From assembly GCA_910579155.1 (NCBI GenBank), contig CAJTTS010000014.1, forward strand, positions 1 to 62,064: 62,064 bases of DNA, in the 5' to 3' direction. The translations under genes and the position numbers were made by a program. The stretch is from an uncultured Oscillospiraceae bacterium (GTDB lineage Bacteria > Bacillota_A > Clostridia > Oscillospirales > Oscillospiraceae). Shown here piece by piece: positions 16,025 to 27,000 of this stretch (the stretch's first letter is position 1; each line of letters opens with the position of its first letter). The notes beneath the pieces were generated by a model. That model was not told the origin of the DNA and ran no database searches. It saw only the letters and a list, made by a program, of their open reading frames with translations.

Positions 16025-17044
16025 ATGGCAAAAATGTATTATGAGAAGGATTGCGACCTCAGCTACCTGAAGGGCAAAAAGATCGCCATCATCGGCTACG
16101 GCTCCCAGGGCCACGCCCACGCACTGAACCTGAAGGACTCCGGCTGTGACGTGTGCGTCGGCCTGCGGGAGGGCTCCAAGAACTGGGCCAACGCCGAGGC
16201 TGCGGGCCTGGCGGTCAAGACCGTCCCCGCCGCCGCCCAGTGGGCGGACATCGTGATGATGCTCATCAACGATGAGGTCCAGGCCGAGGTTTACAAAAAG
16301 GACATCGCTCCCTACATGACTGAGGGCAAGGCCCTGGCCTTTGCCCACGGCTTCAATATCCGCTACCAGCAGATCGTCCCCCCCGCCGGGGTAGACGTCT
16401 TCATGGCCGCCCCCAAGGGCCCTGGCCACACCGTGCGCTCCACCTATGTCGCCGGTAAGGGCGTGCCCTGCCTGGTGGCTGTGGAGCAGGACGCCACCGG
16501 CCACGCCTGCCAGATCGCCCTGGCTTACATCGCGGGCATCGGCGGCGCCCGGGCAGGCGTGATGGAGACCACCTTCCACGACGAGACCGAAACCGACCTG
16601 TTCGGCGAGCAGACCGTGCTGTGCGGCGGCGTGGTGGACCTGATGCGCTGCGGCTTCGAGGTGCTGGTGGAAGCCGGTTACGAGCCCGAGAACGCTTACT
16701 TCGAGTGCATCCACGAGATGAAGCTCATCATCGACCTCATCAACAAGGGCGGCGTGGCGGCCATGAACTACTCCATCTCCGACACCGCCGAGTTTGGCGA
16801 GTATGTCAGCGGCCCCCGGGTCATCCCCCACGAGGAGACCAAGGAGCGGATGCGCGCGGTACTCTCCGACATCCAGGACGGCACCTTCGCGGGCAAGTGG
16901 ATTGCCGAGAACAAAAACGGCCGCACCTTCTTCAACTCCAAGCGGGCCCATCTGAAAAAGCACCAGATGGAGATCGTGGGCGGCGAGCTGCGCAAGAACA
17001 TGATCTGGGGCGGCGACTCCGATCTGGACACCGCGTCCAACTAA
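16025..17044 (+). CDS. ilvC: Ketol-acid reductoisomerase
   Basis: Isomerises and reduces acetolactate to 2,3-dihydroxyisovalerate (and the isoleucine analogue) with NAD(P)H and magnesium, the second step of the pathway. 339 residues is the usual class I length. The N-terminal Rossmann motif is [17 protein letters not shown], and the acidic metal ligands lie in the [16 protein letters not shown] stretch. Start ATG 16025, with CGAGGAG upstream. A strong terminator follows 13 bases after the stop. Confidence 0.97.
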   Translation: MAKMYYEKDCDLSYLKGKKIAIIGYGSQGHAHALNLKDSGCDVCVGLREGSKNWANAEAAGLAVKTVPAAAQWADIVMMLINDEVQAEVYKKDIAPYMTEGKALAFAHGFNIRYQQIVPPAGVDVFMAAPKGPGHTVRSTYVAGKGVPCLVAVEQDATGHACQIALAYIAGIGGARAGVMETTFHDETETDLFGEQTVLCGGVVDLMRCGFEVLVEAGYEPENAYFECIHEMKLIIDLINKGGVAAMNYSISDTAEFGEYVSGPRVIPHEETKERMRAVLSDIQDGTFAGKWIAENKNGRTFFNSKRAHLKKHQMEIVGGELRKNMIWGGDSDLDTASN

Positions 17045-17057
17045 AAAGCACAAAGAG

Positions 17058-17085
17058 CCCCCCGGCCCTAGGCCGGGGGGTTATT
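17058..17085. terminator. Terminator of ilvC, overlapping the opposing gene's stop
   Basis: A perfect 10-base stem CCCCCCGGCC / GGCCGGGGGG (17058-17067, 17071-17080) with a three-base loop CTA, then TTATTATTT. Read on the minus strand the loop is the TAG stop codon of the small regulator gene. Confidence 0.9.
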
Positions 17086-17283
17086 ATTTGGAATATAAAC
17101 CAGCACATCTTCCACCTTACAGTCCAACATTGTGCAAATATCGTCCAAGGTTGCCGTGGAAATATTGCGGTCATGCTTCAAGGAATCCAATGTCCCTTTG
17201 CTGAAATTGTATTCTTTAATCAGCGTATAGGTCGTGATGTTTTTTCTGCGCATCGTTTCCCACAGCGGGCGATAAGAAATCAC
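17068..17283 (-). CDS. Small XRE-family (Cro/C1-type HTH) regulator
   Basis: 71 residues, almost all helix-turn-helix. PLWETMRRKNITTYTLIKEY, FSKGTLDSLKHDRNISTATL and DDICTMLDCKVEDVLVYI match the compact YozG-like Cro/C1 type. Start ATG 17283. The C terminus PPA-stop lies inside the ilvC terminator stem. It is divergent from the unknown gene at 17375, which it might regulate; that is inference from position. Confidence 0.82.
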   Translation of the reverse strand: MISYRPLWETMRRKNITTYTLIKEYNFSKGTLDSLKHDRNISTATLDDICTMLDCKVEDVLVYIPNNNPPA

Positions 17284-17374
17284 AAGAAGCCCCCCTTGCG
17301 ATTTCTATTATATTTTGTGGAACTGCTATTGAATATTCCCGAGATGTCGGGCATAATGTAATGGGGGTGTTACA

Positions 17375-17617
17375 ATGAAATTAACTGTCACAGAAGAATT
17401 ATTCGTCTATACTGTTGGTCAAGAAGCTCTGAGGTATATTCATAGTGAGCCTCTCGCTCTATCAATAGAATCTCAAGCACTTCAGATTCTCTCGGAAATT
17501 AAGCTCATTCTTGATGACCAAACACTGAATGACCGTGAATGTTTTCATCGCATTGACGCCATTGTAAATACATTTCATACCCACGGCATCCGGACCTCCC
17601 GCCACGACTGGGGTTAG
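17375..17617 (+). CDS. Unknown protein, 80 residues
   Basis: No recognised domain. The protein is mixed helix, without membrane segments, and is AT-richer than its neighbours. A G-rich ribosome site (GGGGGTG) lies seven bases before ATG 17375. It is divergent from the small XRE regulator gene and ends 13 bases before the aldo/keto reductase promoter. It could be a spurious open frame, but the start context and unit boundaries favour a gene. Confidence 0.5.
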   Translation: MKLTVTEELFVYTVGQEALRYIHSEPLALSIESQALQILSEIKLILDDQTLNDRECFHRIDAIVNTFHTHGIRTSRHDWG

Positions 17618-17630
17618 CACAAAAAAGGGC

Positions 17631-17659
17631 TTGATATCCCTCCCCAGATCAAATATAAT
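17631..17659 (+). promoter_or_regulatory. Promoter of the aldo/keto reductase
   Basis: TTGATA (17631-17636), 17 bases, perfect TATAAT (17654-17659). Confidence 0.85.
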
Positions 17660-17689
17660 ATTTGTATGACATTTGAGGAGGAAACTGCC

Positions 17690-18880
17690 ATGCTGACCAA
17701 CGAATTTCACGGCCTTACCCTCTCTCGCCTGGGCTTCGGCACCATGCGTATGCCCCTGATCCTCGGACACCCCGACGATTCCGCCGTGGACGAGAAGCAG
17801 GTGGACGAGATGGTGGACTACGCCCTGGCCCATGGGATTAACTACTTCGACACCGCCCATCCCTACCACGGCGGGCTGTCCGAGCGGATCATCGGCCGCT
17901 CCCTGGCCCGTTACCCCCGGGAGAGCTGGTACTTAGCTGACAAATACCCCGGTCACCAGATCGCCAGTAGCTATAACCCCGCCACCATCTTTGAGGAGCA
18001 GCTTGGAAAATGCGGCGTGGACTACTTCGACTTCTACCTGCTTCACAACGTGTATGAAAACTCTATCCAGGTGTACAAGGACCCGAAATGGGGCATCGTG
18101 GACTATTTTGTGGAGCAGCGGCGGTTGGGGCGCATCAAACACTTGGGCTTCTCCTGCCACGGTAGCGTGGACGTCCTGCGGGACTTTCTGGACTACTGCG
18201 GGGACCAGATGGAGTTCTGCCAGCTCCAGTTGAACTACCTGGACTGGACCCTCCAGAACGGGAAGGAGAAATACGACCTGCTCACCGACCGGGGGATTGC
18301 AGTCTGGGTCATGGAGCCCATCCGGGGCGGGCGGCTGGCCAGGCTGTCCACCTCTGAACTGGAGACGCTGCGCCGGTTCCGCCCGGACGAGAGCGCCGCG
18401 GCCTGGGCCCTTCGGTTCCTCCAGGGGTTGCCCAACGTGAAGATGATCCTCAGCGGCATGTCCAATTTACCGCAAATGGTGGAAAACGTGGCCACCTTTA
18501 CCGAGGACAAGCCCCTCACTGCGGAGGAGCGCTCCGCCCTGCTGGACCTGGCGGAGGGCATGAAGGACTCCATCCCCTGCACCGCCTGCCGCTACTGCTG
18601 CGCCGGCTGTCCCATGGGGCTGGATATCCCCGCCATGATTGCCGCCTGCAACGAGGCCCGGTTCGCCCTCAACTCCAACATCCGCATGCGCTTCGACGCC
18701 CTGCCGGAGGATAAACGTCCCGCCGCCTGCATCGCCTGCGGCAAATGCTCCCGCACCTGTCCCCAGGGCATCGACGTTCCCGCGGCGCTGAAGGAACTGG
18801 CCCAAGTCATGGAGAAGCTCCCCGACTGGGCCCAGATCTGCAAGGAGCGGGAGGAAGCCGCCCGGCGGAACCGAGGGTAA
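17690..18880 (+). CDS. Aldo/keto reductase with C-terminal 4Fe-4S ferredoxin domain
   Basis: 396 residues. The N-terminal about 280 form an aldo/keto reductase barrel: LGFGTMRMPL at the start, NYFDTAHPYHGGLSE with the catalytic Asp and Tyr, and HLGFSCHGSVD. The C-terminal domain carries two cluster motifs, CTACRYCCAGCPMG and CIACGKCSRTCPQG, as in a widespread anaerobe subfamily of unknown substrate that couples carbonyl reduction to ferredoxin-type electron transfer. Start ATG 17690, with GAGGAGG upstream; an in-frame ATG at 17666 overlaps the transcript start and is less likely. Single-gene unit. Confidence 0.9.
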   Translation: MLTNEFHGLTLSRLGFGTMRMPLILGHPDDSAVDEKQVDEMVDYALAHGINYFDTAHPYHGGLSERIIGRSLARYPRESWYLADKYPGHQIASSYNPATIFEEQLGKCGVDYFDFYLLHNVYENSIQVYKDPKWGIVDYFVEQRRLGRIKHLGFSCHGSVDVLRDFLDYCGDQMEFCQLQLNYLDWTLQNGKEKYDLLTDRGIAVWVMEPIRGGRLARLSTSELETLRRFRPDESAAAWALRFLQGLPNVKMILSGMSNLPQMVENVATFTEDKPLTAEERSALLDLAEGMKDSIPCTACRYCCAGCPMGLDIPAMIAACNEARFALNSNIRMRFDALPEDKRPAACIACGKCSRTCPQGIDVPAALKELAQVMEKLPDWAQICKEREEAARRNRG

Positions 18881-18918
18881 ACCAGGCCCGCGCCCTTGGA
18901 ATACCACAGTACATGTAA

Positions 18919-18960
18919 CCCCCCTCAATCCTTGAAGTTCAAGGACTGAGGGGGCCTTTT
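18919..18960 (+). terminator. Intrinsic terminator
   Basis: CCCCCTCA.TCCTTG pairs with CAAGGA.TGAGGGGG (about 18920-18954) and a T-run follows. The remaining bases up to 19160 show no supported gene. Confidence 0.85.
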
Positions 18961-19160
18961 TATGTTCTTTCAACTCCTTGGCACAGCCGCCTATTCAAAC
19001 TCCTTGCTGGGTATCATATTCTAACGGATTTTGCTTTACAAATAGGATACCTTGTTCTTTTGATGACTTGATATATCCATATGATCCAGCCTATACGATT
19101 GGCTGGCGTCAAATTGTTATCAGAAGTGATACTGGCAGCCCAAGCACCCCCATCTCAGTT

Positions 19161-20738
19161 TCAATCAATTCCCCAAACCAAAACAGCCGAGTTATATCGA
19201 TACAAAGCCAATTCATATAGCGGGGTATTTGTCAACCCACAGCTCTCCAACCAATCCAATGCCAATTCATAATAGGAGGCCACAACGACAGCTTTCATAC
19301 CGGAGTGGTTATTAACCGCCCAATTACAATCACCCTTTTTAATTTCCAATAGCGCCGTATCAAAGATGCCATCTATGATTTGTGCATTCGCCCCATAGGT
19401 ACGCTGTGCTTCCAGTTCAGCGAGCTGGTATACGTCGGGGTCAAGGCCCATCATAATATCCCCAGGGCCAAAAAATTCACTGTCAGGAGGGCCGTCATAT
19501 ATGCCGTCCTCGTCATCGTATATGCTGACGAAAGAGCCGGTGACTTCACTGCCGCTGGATTCCTCGTAATCCGGCCCATGATACGAGGTGTCAATGGCCC
19601 ACATGTATTCGTTGTCAATTCCGGTGATGCAGTAGTCCGTCGGACTGTTGATGGATATCCAGAAAGTAAACATGTACTCGTGCGTCCCCAGCTCTTCTTC
19701 GTCATAACCGCGGGTTTCGATCACCTTGACGGAATACTCGCTGTCCGATGTGCCGCTCTTCTCAACAAGCTGGAATGTCAGGTCGCTTGTGAAGCTGTGG
19801 GAACTGCACAAAATCTCACCCGGCTCTTCCAGCGTCTTGAATAAATCCTTATTGCCGTCCATCAGCAGCATCAAGTCGGAAGAAGGCGCGCCATACCTGA
19901 TAAGAGAGGCGTATTCAAAAAACATGTTCACAATTTCCTCACACTGGGCATCACTTGTGCCGCCGCTCAGCGCCTTTAAGCCCGATTTTCCGCCCTCCGG
20001 CCCGGATGGCGCGCCATCCCCGGCGGGGGCCTCACTGTCAGACAGTCTCAAAGAGCTTGTAAGGGCTTCGCAGAACGCGGTAAAAGCCTCCTGGCCCACA
20101 CTTTCGGGTACGATAATTTGCAAATCAACCCTGATAAGATCGTTGAGCACCCCAAAGCTGCCGTAATTTTTATACTGATAGTACATCTGCGGATCATTCT
20201 CGCTTCCGAACAGCACCTCCTTCCCGACGTAGTAAAATCCGTAGCTGTCCGGCGTGGAAAAGCTGTCCAGCAGCTCAAACGGATCAAACTCGCCGCTCTC
20301 CTTCCTTGCGGCGATCGCGGCGGCAACATCAAGGCTTTGATAATCCTCATACAGAACGGTACTATCCACCCCTGCCAACGCGGCAAGCGCCTCACTGTCC
20401 TTTAAGGAGGCGATACGCGAACAATGAAAATAGACTGTCCAGTCTCCCCCAACTACAGAAAAACTCACTTCGTCATCTGAAATAACGCGGGATTCCACGT
20501 CGTCTCCAAAGTCGGCGGGGCAGTCAAACTGGAGTCCGAACATTGGTATTTCGTAAGTTTGATATTCCGTCCCGCTCTCCTCGGGCGCAGCTTCCGAAAC
20601 AGCAGCGCTCTAATCCACAGGCGAGGAGGAATCCGGCTTTGGCTCCCGGGAAGAGGACTGCTTGGCGCAGGCGGCCAGAGAAAGGAGCAAAGTGATGGAT
20701 AATATGGTACATGAAAATCTTTTCAGTGTGTCTTTCAT
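19161..20738 (-). pseudogene. Lipoprotein gene interrupted by an in-frame amber stop
   Basis: Read from ATG 20738 the protein begins with a lipoprotein signal peptide (MKDTLKRFSC, a hydrophobic run, lipobox LAAC at residues 21-24), then a Ser/Pro linker. At codon 43 (20612-20610) there is a TAG, after which the same frame stays open for 482 more codons to 19161. The downstream part is an acidic two-part extracellular-type protein with an internal Gly/Pro/Ser linker (near PAGDGAPSGPEGG) and no recognised domain. The gene starts 21 bases after guaA on the same strand and looks like the last member of the car-gua operon. The reason for the stop could be a real nonsense mutation or a base error. 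Confidence 0.8.
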
Positions 20739-20759
20739 AAAAGCGTTCACCCCAAAAAC

Positions 20760-22301
20760 TCATTCAAATTCCACCGTCCCCGGCGGCTTGGAGGTGATAT
20801 CGTACAGCACCCGGTTGACTCCCTTGACCTCGTTTACGATGCGGGTGCTCACCCGGTCCAGCAGCTCGAACGGAATCCGCGCCCAGTCCGCCGTCATAAA
20901 GTCGGCGGTGGTCACCGCCCGCAGGGCTATGGCGTAGTCATAGGTCCGGCCGTCCCCCATCACCCCCACGGAGCGCATGTTGGTCAGGGCGGCAAAGAAC
21001 TGGCTCAGGTTCTTCTCCTCCCCTGCCTTGGCCATCTCCTCCCGGAAGATGGCGTCCGCCTCCCGGAGAATGTCCAACTTGCCCTTTGTCACCTCGCCGA
21101 TCACCCGGATGGCAAGCCCCGGCCCCGGGAAGGGCTGGCGCATGACCAGGTATTCAGGCAACCCCAGCTCCCGGCCCAGTTGGCGTACCTCGTCCTTGAA
21201 CAGCAGCCGCAGAGGCTCCACGATCTCCTTGAAGTCCACGTAGTCCGGCAGCCCGCCCACGTTGTGGTGGCTCTTGATGACGGCGGCGTTCCCCACCCCG
21301 GACTCGATGACGTCCGGATAGATGGTGCCCTGCGCCAGATAGTCCACGGCTCCCACCTTTCCGGCCTCTTCTTCAAATACCCGGATGAATTCCTCGCCGA
21401 TGATCTTCCGCTTCCGTTCCGGGTCGTCCACCCCGGCCAGCTTGGCCAGGAACCGCTCCCCGGCGTCCACCCGGATAAAGTTCATCGCCCATTTGGAGAA
21501 CGCAGCCTCCACCTCGTCCCCCTCATTTTTGCGCATGAGGCCGTGGTCCACAAACACGCAGGTGAGCTGCTCCCCCACCGCTTCGGCCAGCAGCGCCGCC
21601 GCTACGGAGGAGTCCACCCCGCCGCTGAGGGCCAGCAGCACTCTGCCGTCCCCGATCTTCTCCCGCAGGGACGCCACCGCCGAGCGCTTGTAGTCCTCCA
21701 TGGTCCAGTCGCCTGCGGCATGGCATACCTCATACAGGAAATTGCGCAGTATCTCCCCGCCGTACCGGGTGTGCTCCACCTCCGGGTGGAACTGCACGCC
21801 GTAAAATCCCCGCGTCTCGTCGGCAATGGCCACGTTGGGGCAGGCGTCGGACCGGGCCGCCAGCGTGAAGCCCTCGGGCACCTTCTCCATGTAGTCCCCG
21901 TGGCTCATCCAGGTGACGCTGGTCTCGGGCAAACCCTGGAACAGCTTGCACCCCGTCTCAAAATAAGTGGCGGTTTTGCCGTATTCCCGGGCGGAGTCGT
22001 CCTGGGCGGCGGTGACCCGTCCCCCCAAGGTGTGGGCCATCAACTGACAGCCGTAGCAAATACCCAGGATGGGCACGCCCCAGGTGAAAACAGCCGGGTC
22101 CACGTGGGGGGAATCCTCCAGGTACACAGAATTGGGTCCTCCGGTAAAAATGATACCGATGGGGTCCATGGCCCGCAGCTCGTCCAGCGGGGTGGTATAC
22201 GGCTTGACCTCGCAGTAAACGCCGTGGTCCCGCACCCGGCGGGCGATGAGCTGATTGTACTGCCCGCCGAAATCCAGGACGATCACAAGCTGATGCTTCA
22301 T
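20760..22301 (-). CDS. guaA: GMP synthase (glutamine-hydrolysing)
   Basis: Aminates XMP to GMP with glutamine and ATP. 513 residues. The N-terminal class I glutamine amidotransferase has the nucleophile in [15 protein letters not shown] and the His/Glu pair in [10 protein letters not shown]. The ATP pyrophosphatase domain has the PP-loop [15 protein letters not shown]. The C-terminal dimer domain ends with KPPGTVEFE. Start ATG 22301, with AAAGGAGAG upstream. It lies 45 bases after a zinc-motif gene on the same strand, downstream of carAB, another glutamine-using nucleotide enzyme. Confidence 0.97.
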   Translation of the reverse strand: MKHQLVIVLDFGGQYNQLIARRVRDHGVYCEVKPYTTPLDELRAMDPIGIIFTGGPNSVYLEDSPHVDPAVFTWGVPILGICYGCQLMAHTLGGRVTAAQDDSAREYGKTATYFETGCKLFQGLPETSVTWMSHGDYMEKVPEGFTLAARSDACPNVAIADETRGFYGVQFHPEVEHTRYGGEILRNFLYEVCHAAGDWTMEDYKRSAVASLREKIGDGRVLLALSGGVDSSVAAALLAEAVGEQLTCVFVDHGLMRKNEGDEVEAAFSKWAMNFIRVDAGERFLAKLAGVDDPERKRKIIGEEFIRVFEEEAGKVGAVDYLAQGTIYPDVIESGVGNAAVIKSHHNVGGLPDYVDFKEIVEPLRLLFKDEVRQLGRELGLPEYLVMRQPFPGPGLAIRVIGEVTKGKLDILREADAIFREEMAKAGEEKNLSQFFAALTNMRSVGVMGDGRTYDYAIALRAVTTADFMTADWARIPFELLDRVSTRIVNEVKGVNRVLYDITSKPPGTVEFE

Positions 22302-22346
22302 GACGCTCTCTCCTTTTCCTCTCCGGCCCCGCCGGAGTTTATCTTT

Positions 22347-22706
22347 TTACAGCCACAAAACGTCGTCCAGCTCCCCGTTCCGGAACACAACGCGCCCCTC
22401 ATGCTTTTCCTGGTCCCGCACGGGGAGGAAGGGGTCCAGCACCGTCACCCGTTTGCCGCACCCAAGACAGCGGTACTGAATGGTGCCGCAGGCATACATG
22501 CCGGGGGGAATATCCGCTTTTTGATCCACTATGTACAGGTTCTCCTGGTAAAACTCCGGGTCCGTGTGCTCCACGTAGTGGCCCACGCTCACGCCGGGCA
22601 GGGCGAAGAGCTGCCTGCGCACCTCCTCTAGCTCCCGCTTGCATTCCTTGCACCAGTCCGGCTGGTTCCGCCTCAAAAAGTTTCCCAATGCCCCCATTTC
22701 AAACAC
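22347..22706 (-). CDS. Unknown protein with two CxxC zinc motifs
   Basis: 119 residues. WCKECK near residue 18 and RCLGCGK near residue 80 look like a split zinc ribbon around a beta-rich middle. No catalytic motif is recognised. Its start overlaps the end of the upstream membrane-protein gene by eight bases, indicating translational coupling. Another start is possible at Met4. Position inside the car-gua operon is the only functional hint. Confidence 0.72.
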   Translation of the reverse strand: MFEMGALGNFLRRNQPDWCKECKRELEEVRRQLFALPGVSVGHYVEHTDPEFYQENLYIVDQKADIPPGMYACGTIQYRCLGCGKRVTVLDPFLPVRDQEKHEGRVVFRNGELDDVLWL

Positions 22707-23292
22707 CTGCCTTTTGCTGCCGGGCCTGGTCCAGCACCTGCACCCACAAATCCGCCTTGGAGATGCCCTCCAGCACCTTGTCGTCGTTCAGTTTCCACCG
22801 CTGGTTGGAGACAAAGGTATTCACCCGTACCTTAGCGCCGTCCACCTCGAATAAAAAGCTCACCCGGCTGGTGCCCCGGAGCACACCGCGCCCACCCACG
22901 CCGTCGTCCGCCCACACCCGAGTCACCCGGCCGGCGGGTATCACATAAAGCGCGAAGGGGTTCCAGAAAAACAGCAGCGCCACCTTGGCTTGCCTGGCAT
23001 CCACCGACACCACGCAGCCATCGCTGTAGAATATCTGGCGGCGGTCTACGCCCGCCCCGTCCAACTGCTTGAGCATCCGTTTTTTCGCGAAAAAATATAC
23101 GATTCTGCCGCCGAAAACCCACAGCAGGACAGCCACAATGAAGGAGCACATGTTGAACATCACCGCCCCTATTTCGCCGTCCTCGTAAACGGTGTAGCCA
23201 ATCCACAGGCCCAGCGCCATCAAGGCTGCGGGCATCAGGATGTATGCCAGCAAGTATCCATAATTGACCTTTTTTACCTGGTCCGTTTTCAC
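22699..23292 (-). CDS. Unknown membrane protein, PH-like domain possible
   Basis: 197 residues from GTG 23292, chosen because AGGGGAG lies seven to eight bases upstream; the frame is open to 23499 but without a ribosome site. Two membrane helices at the N terminus (YLLAYILMPAALMALGLWIG and MFNMCSFIVAVLLWVFGG) precede a beta-rich soluble domain with DGCVVSVDARQAKVALLFFW and a final helix. The layout resembles small bacterial PH-like membrane proteins. It overlaps the next gene by eight bases. Confidence 0.7.
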   Translation of the reverse strand: MKTDQVKKVNYGYLLAYILMPAALMALGLWIGYTVYEDGEIGAVMFNMCSFIVAVLLWVFGGRIVYFFAKKRMLKQLDGAGVDRRQIFYSDGCVVSVDARQAKVALLFFWNPFALYVIPAGRVTRVWADDGVGGRGVLRGTSRVSFLFEVDGAKVRVNTFVSNQRWKLNDDKVLEGISKADLWVQVLDQARQQKAGV

Positions 23293-23353
23293 GCGATTCG
23301 CTCCCCTTCTCTGGATTGGAATTGCGCTCCATCCGGAGCGGCTCAGGCGCAGG

Positions 23354-24019
23354 TTATTCCCATCGGTTCCCCCGCTCTTTTTTGGGGGTGAAGAAGTAGG
23401 GGAACAGCCCCAGCTTTGCCCCCAGGGAGTGGAAAATGGGGAAGCATACGGCGATGGTAACCGCATGGACCAAGCCGGTCCAGATGCTGGTATACTCATC
23501 CTCGTAGATGAGCCCCCCCGTCCCCGACATATCTACATAGAAGTCGGTGCGGCTTAAGGGGGCGCGTCCCTGAATCTGCTTCAGGAAATCCGGTCTGGCA
23601 CTCAAGTCCTCGAACACCACCCGGCCCACCGGCAGGATATGGTCGCTGCCGTAGTAGTCCTCCCCTGTCCGGATGTTCTGCCGATTGATGATGGCCGCCA
23701 CAAACTCCCCCGAGGGAAGCATCAGTTCCTCCGCCACCCGTTCTCCAAACATGGCTGAGCCGTTGTTATAATACTTGATGCCGGGAGACACCACCGTAAA
23801 GACGTCATGGCTGAGCAGGTCGTCCACGCTCTGGGCGCGGAACACATCCTCCCCCGCAGGGCCTCCCACATTGTTCTCCGCGATGGTGTTTTTCTCCACA
23901 TACCCCTCATAAAGCACGGGCAGGACCAACCTGGTCAACTGCGCCGTGCCTAAGCTGACCACAAAACCCAGCAGGATGCAAATTACAATATCGCTGCGCA
24001 GATGGACATAGCGCCGCAT
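23354..24019 (-). CDS. Unknown protein with membrane helices at both ends
   Basis: 221 residues. An N-terminal helix (VICILLGFVVSLGTAQLTRL) and a C-terminal one (WTGLVHAVTIAVCFPIFHSL) bracket an extracytoplasmic domain of about 150 residues with no recognised motif. The start ATG 24019 is 21 bases after carB, and the next gene follows after 61 bases, so it belongs to the same transcription unit. No family recognised. Confidence 0.7.
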   Translation of the reverse strand: MRRYVHLRSDIVICILLGFVVSLGTAQLTRLVLPVLYEGYVEKNTIAENNVGGPAGEDVFRAQSVDDLLSHDVFTVVSPGIKYYNNGSAMFGERVAEELMLPSGEFVAAIINRQNIRTGEDYYGSDHILPVGRVVFEDLSARPDFLKQIQGRAPLSRTDFYVDMSGTGGLIYEDEYTSIWTGLVHAVTIAVCFPIFHSLGAKLGLFPYFFTPKKERGNRWE

Positions 24020-24040
24020 AGGACTTCCCCCTATTTAGAA

Positions 24041-27000
24041 TCAGATTTTCGTGATGTCAATGGCCTGGAGGTCCCGGCTTCTGCCCTGCTGGCGGGCGGT
24101 GAGCAGCGCCCGGGCGGTGTCGATGGCGGTGACGCAGCCCACGGAGTGTTCCACAGCAGCCCGGCGGATTTTGAAGCCGTCGGTATCCTGCTTCCTCCCC
24201 CGGGTGGGAGTGTTGATGACCAGGTCGATGGTGCCTGATGCGATCATGTCCATGATATTAGGGTGCCGCTCGGACACGCGGGCCACCTGGGTACACGGCA
24301 CGCCCGCCTTTTCCAGGAAGCGGCAGGTGCCCTCGGTGGCCAGTATCTCCACCCCCAGGTCGGCAAACCCCCGGGCAATGCCGGATGCCTCCCCCTTATC
24401 CTCGTCGTTCACCGTCAGGATAATGCGCCCGCCCTTCTTGGGCGCCCGCATATTGGCCCCCTTGAACGCCTTTAACAGCGCCTGGGAGAAGGACTCCGCA
24501 ATGCCCAGCACCTCGCCGGTGGACTTCATCTCCGGCCCCAGACCGGTATCCACGTCCGCCAGCTTCTCAAAGGAGAACACGGGCATTTTCACGGCATAAT
24601 AATCCGCCTCTTTGTAAATCCCGGTGCCGTAGCCCAAGTCCTTCAGCTTGCCCCCCAGCATCACCTTGGTGGCCAAATCAATGATGGGCACGCCGGTGAC
24701 CTTGGAGATATAGGGGATGGTGCGGGAGGACCGGGGGTTCACCTCAATGACGTACACCTGGTCGTCATAGATGATGAACTGGATGTTGATGAGGCCGATA
24801 ACTCCCAGCGCCTTGGCCAGGTCGTGGGTGTAGCGCTCGATGGTCTTTTTGTGCTTGTCCTCCACGTGGATGGAGGGATAGACGGAGATGGAGTCCCCGG
24901 AGTGGACGCCCGCCCGCTCCACGTGCTCCATAATGCCGGGGATGAGCAGGTCCTCCCCGTCGAACACGCCGTCCACCTCCACCTCGCGGCCCATCAGGTA
25001 CTTGTCGATGAGGATGGGGTGCTCCTGGACCGTGAGATTGATGATACGCATGAAGTCGGTGATGTTGCGGTCGTTGTAGGCGATTTCCATACCCTGGCCC
25101 CCCAGCACGTAGGAGGGGCGCACCAGCACAGGGTAGCCGATCTCGTTGGCCGCTTTCAAAGCCTCCTCGGTGGTGAACACCGTCCGGCCCTTGGCCCGGG
25201 GGATATGGCACAGGTTCAGAATTTCGTCGAATCGCTCCCGGTCCTCGGCGGCGTCCACGCCGTCGGAGGAGGTGCCCAGGATGGGCACGCCCATGTCGGC
25301 GAGGGCCTTGGCCAGTTTGATGGCGGTCTGCCCGCCGAACTGGACCACCGCCCCCCAGGGCTTCTCCTGCTCCACGATGTTCTGCACGTCCTCGGCGGTG
25401 AGGGGCTCGAAGTACAGCTTATCCGCCACGTCGAAGTCGGTGGACACCGTCTCGGGGTTGTTGTTGACGATGATCGTCTCATAACCCAGCCGTTTCAACG
25501 CCCACACGGAATGGACAGAGCAGTAATCAAACTCGATGCCCTGGCCGATGCGGATGGGTCCGGAGCCCAGCACCAGCACCTTTTTCCGGCCCGAATCCCC
25601 GGTGTCCGCCTCGTTCTCTCCGTCGTAGGAGGAGTAATAATAGGGCGTTTCCGCGTCAAACTCGGCGGCGCAGGTGTCCACCATCTTGAAGGATGGCACG
25701 ATGCCGTACCGCTCCCGCAGGGCCTTTACGTCCTTCTGTTCCATACCGCACAGCCAGCCGATATAGCTGTCGGCGAAGCACATCTCCTTGGCGCGGCGCA
25801 GGGCGTCGGCGTCCGGCTCCCCCTTGCACATGATGAGGGCCTGCTCCATGTCGATGATGTTTTTGAACCGGTTCAGGAACCAGATGTCCATCCGGGTGAT
25901 GGAGTTGATCTTTTTGGGAGACACACCCCGGCGGATGGCCTCCGCCACCACGAACAGCCGCTCGTCGTCCACATTCACCAGCAGGTCTTCAATTTCATCG
26001 GTATAGTACTCGTCCAGCTTGGGAAGGCGCAGTGCGCGCACGTTCAGCTCCAGGGAACGGATGGCCTTCATCAGCGCCCCCTCGAAGGAGTTGGCGATAG
26101 CCATAACCTCGCCGGTGGCCTTCATCTGGGTGCCCAGGGTGCGGCTGGCGGTGGTGAACTTGTCAAAGGGCAGGCGGGGAATTTTTAGCACGCAGTAGTC
26201 CAAGGTAGGCTCGAAACAGGCGGTGGTTTTCCCTGTGACAGCGTTGGGAATCTCATCCAAAGTATAACCCAGCGCAATCTTGGCCGCAACCTTTGCGATG
26301 GGATAGCCCGTGGCCTTAGAGGCCAGCGCAGAGGAACGGCTCACACGGGGGTTGACCTCGATGACGGCATACTCATAGGAATCGGGATTCAGGGCAAACT
26401 GGCAGTTGCAGCCCCCCTCGATGCCCAGAGCGGTGATGATATCCAAGGCAGCGGAGCGCAGCATCTGATACTCCCGGTTGGCCAGGGTCTGAGTGGGAGC
26501 CACCACGATGGAGTCGCCGGTGTGGACCCCCACAGGGTCCAAATTTTCCATGGAGCAAATTTGGATGACGTTCCCGGCGGAGTCCCGCATTACCTCAAAC
26601 TCGATTTCCTTCCACCCGGCGATACACCGCTCGATGAGCACCTGGCCCACCCGGCTCAGGTGGATGCCCCGGTCGGCGATCTCCCGGAGGGAGGGTTCGT
26701 CGTAGGCGATGCCGCCGCCGGTGCCGCCCAGAGTGTAGGCGGGCCGGACAATGACGGGATATCCGATCTGCTCGGCAAAGGCCACGGCCCCGTCCACGCT
26801 CTCCACCACATCGGAGGTGACGCAGGGCTGATTGATGGACTCCATGCAGTCCTTGAAGCCCTGGCGGTCCTCCGCCTTGTGAATGGACTCGGGGCTGGTG
26901 CCCAGCAGGCGCACACCGTATTTCTCCAAAGTCCCGTTTTCATGGAGGGCCATGGCCAGGTTCAGCCCCGTCTGCCCGCCCAGGGTGGGCAGGACGGAAT

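Noticed and set aside
18978..19220. Plus-strand 80-codon open frame downstream of the aldo/keto reductase
   Set aside because: It starts right after a terminator without a ribosome site and overlaps the 3' end of the minus-strand lipoprotein gene.
20610..20612. Amber codon as pyrrolysine or another recoded residue
   Set aside because: The interrupted protein is not a methylamine methyltransferase and no pyl genes are visible; a nonsense mutation or base error is simpler.
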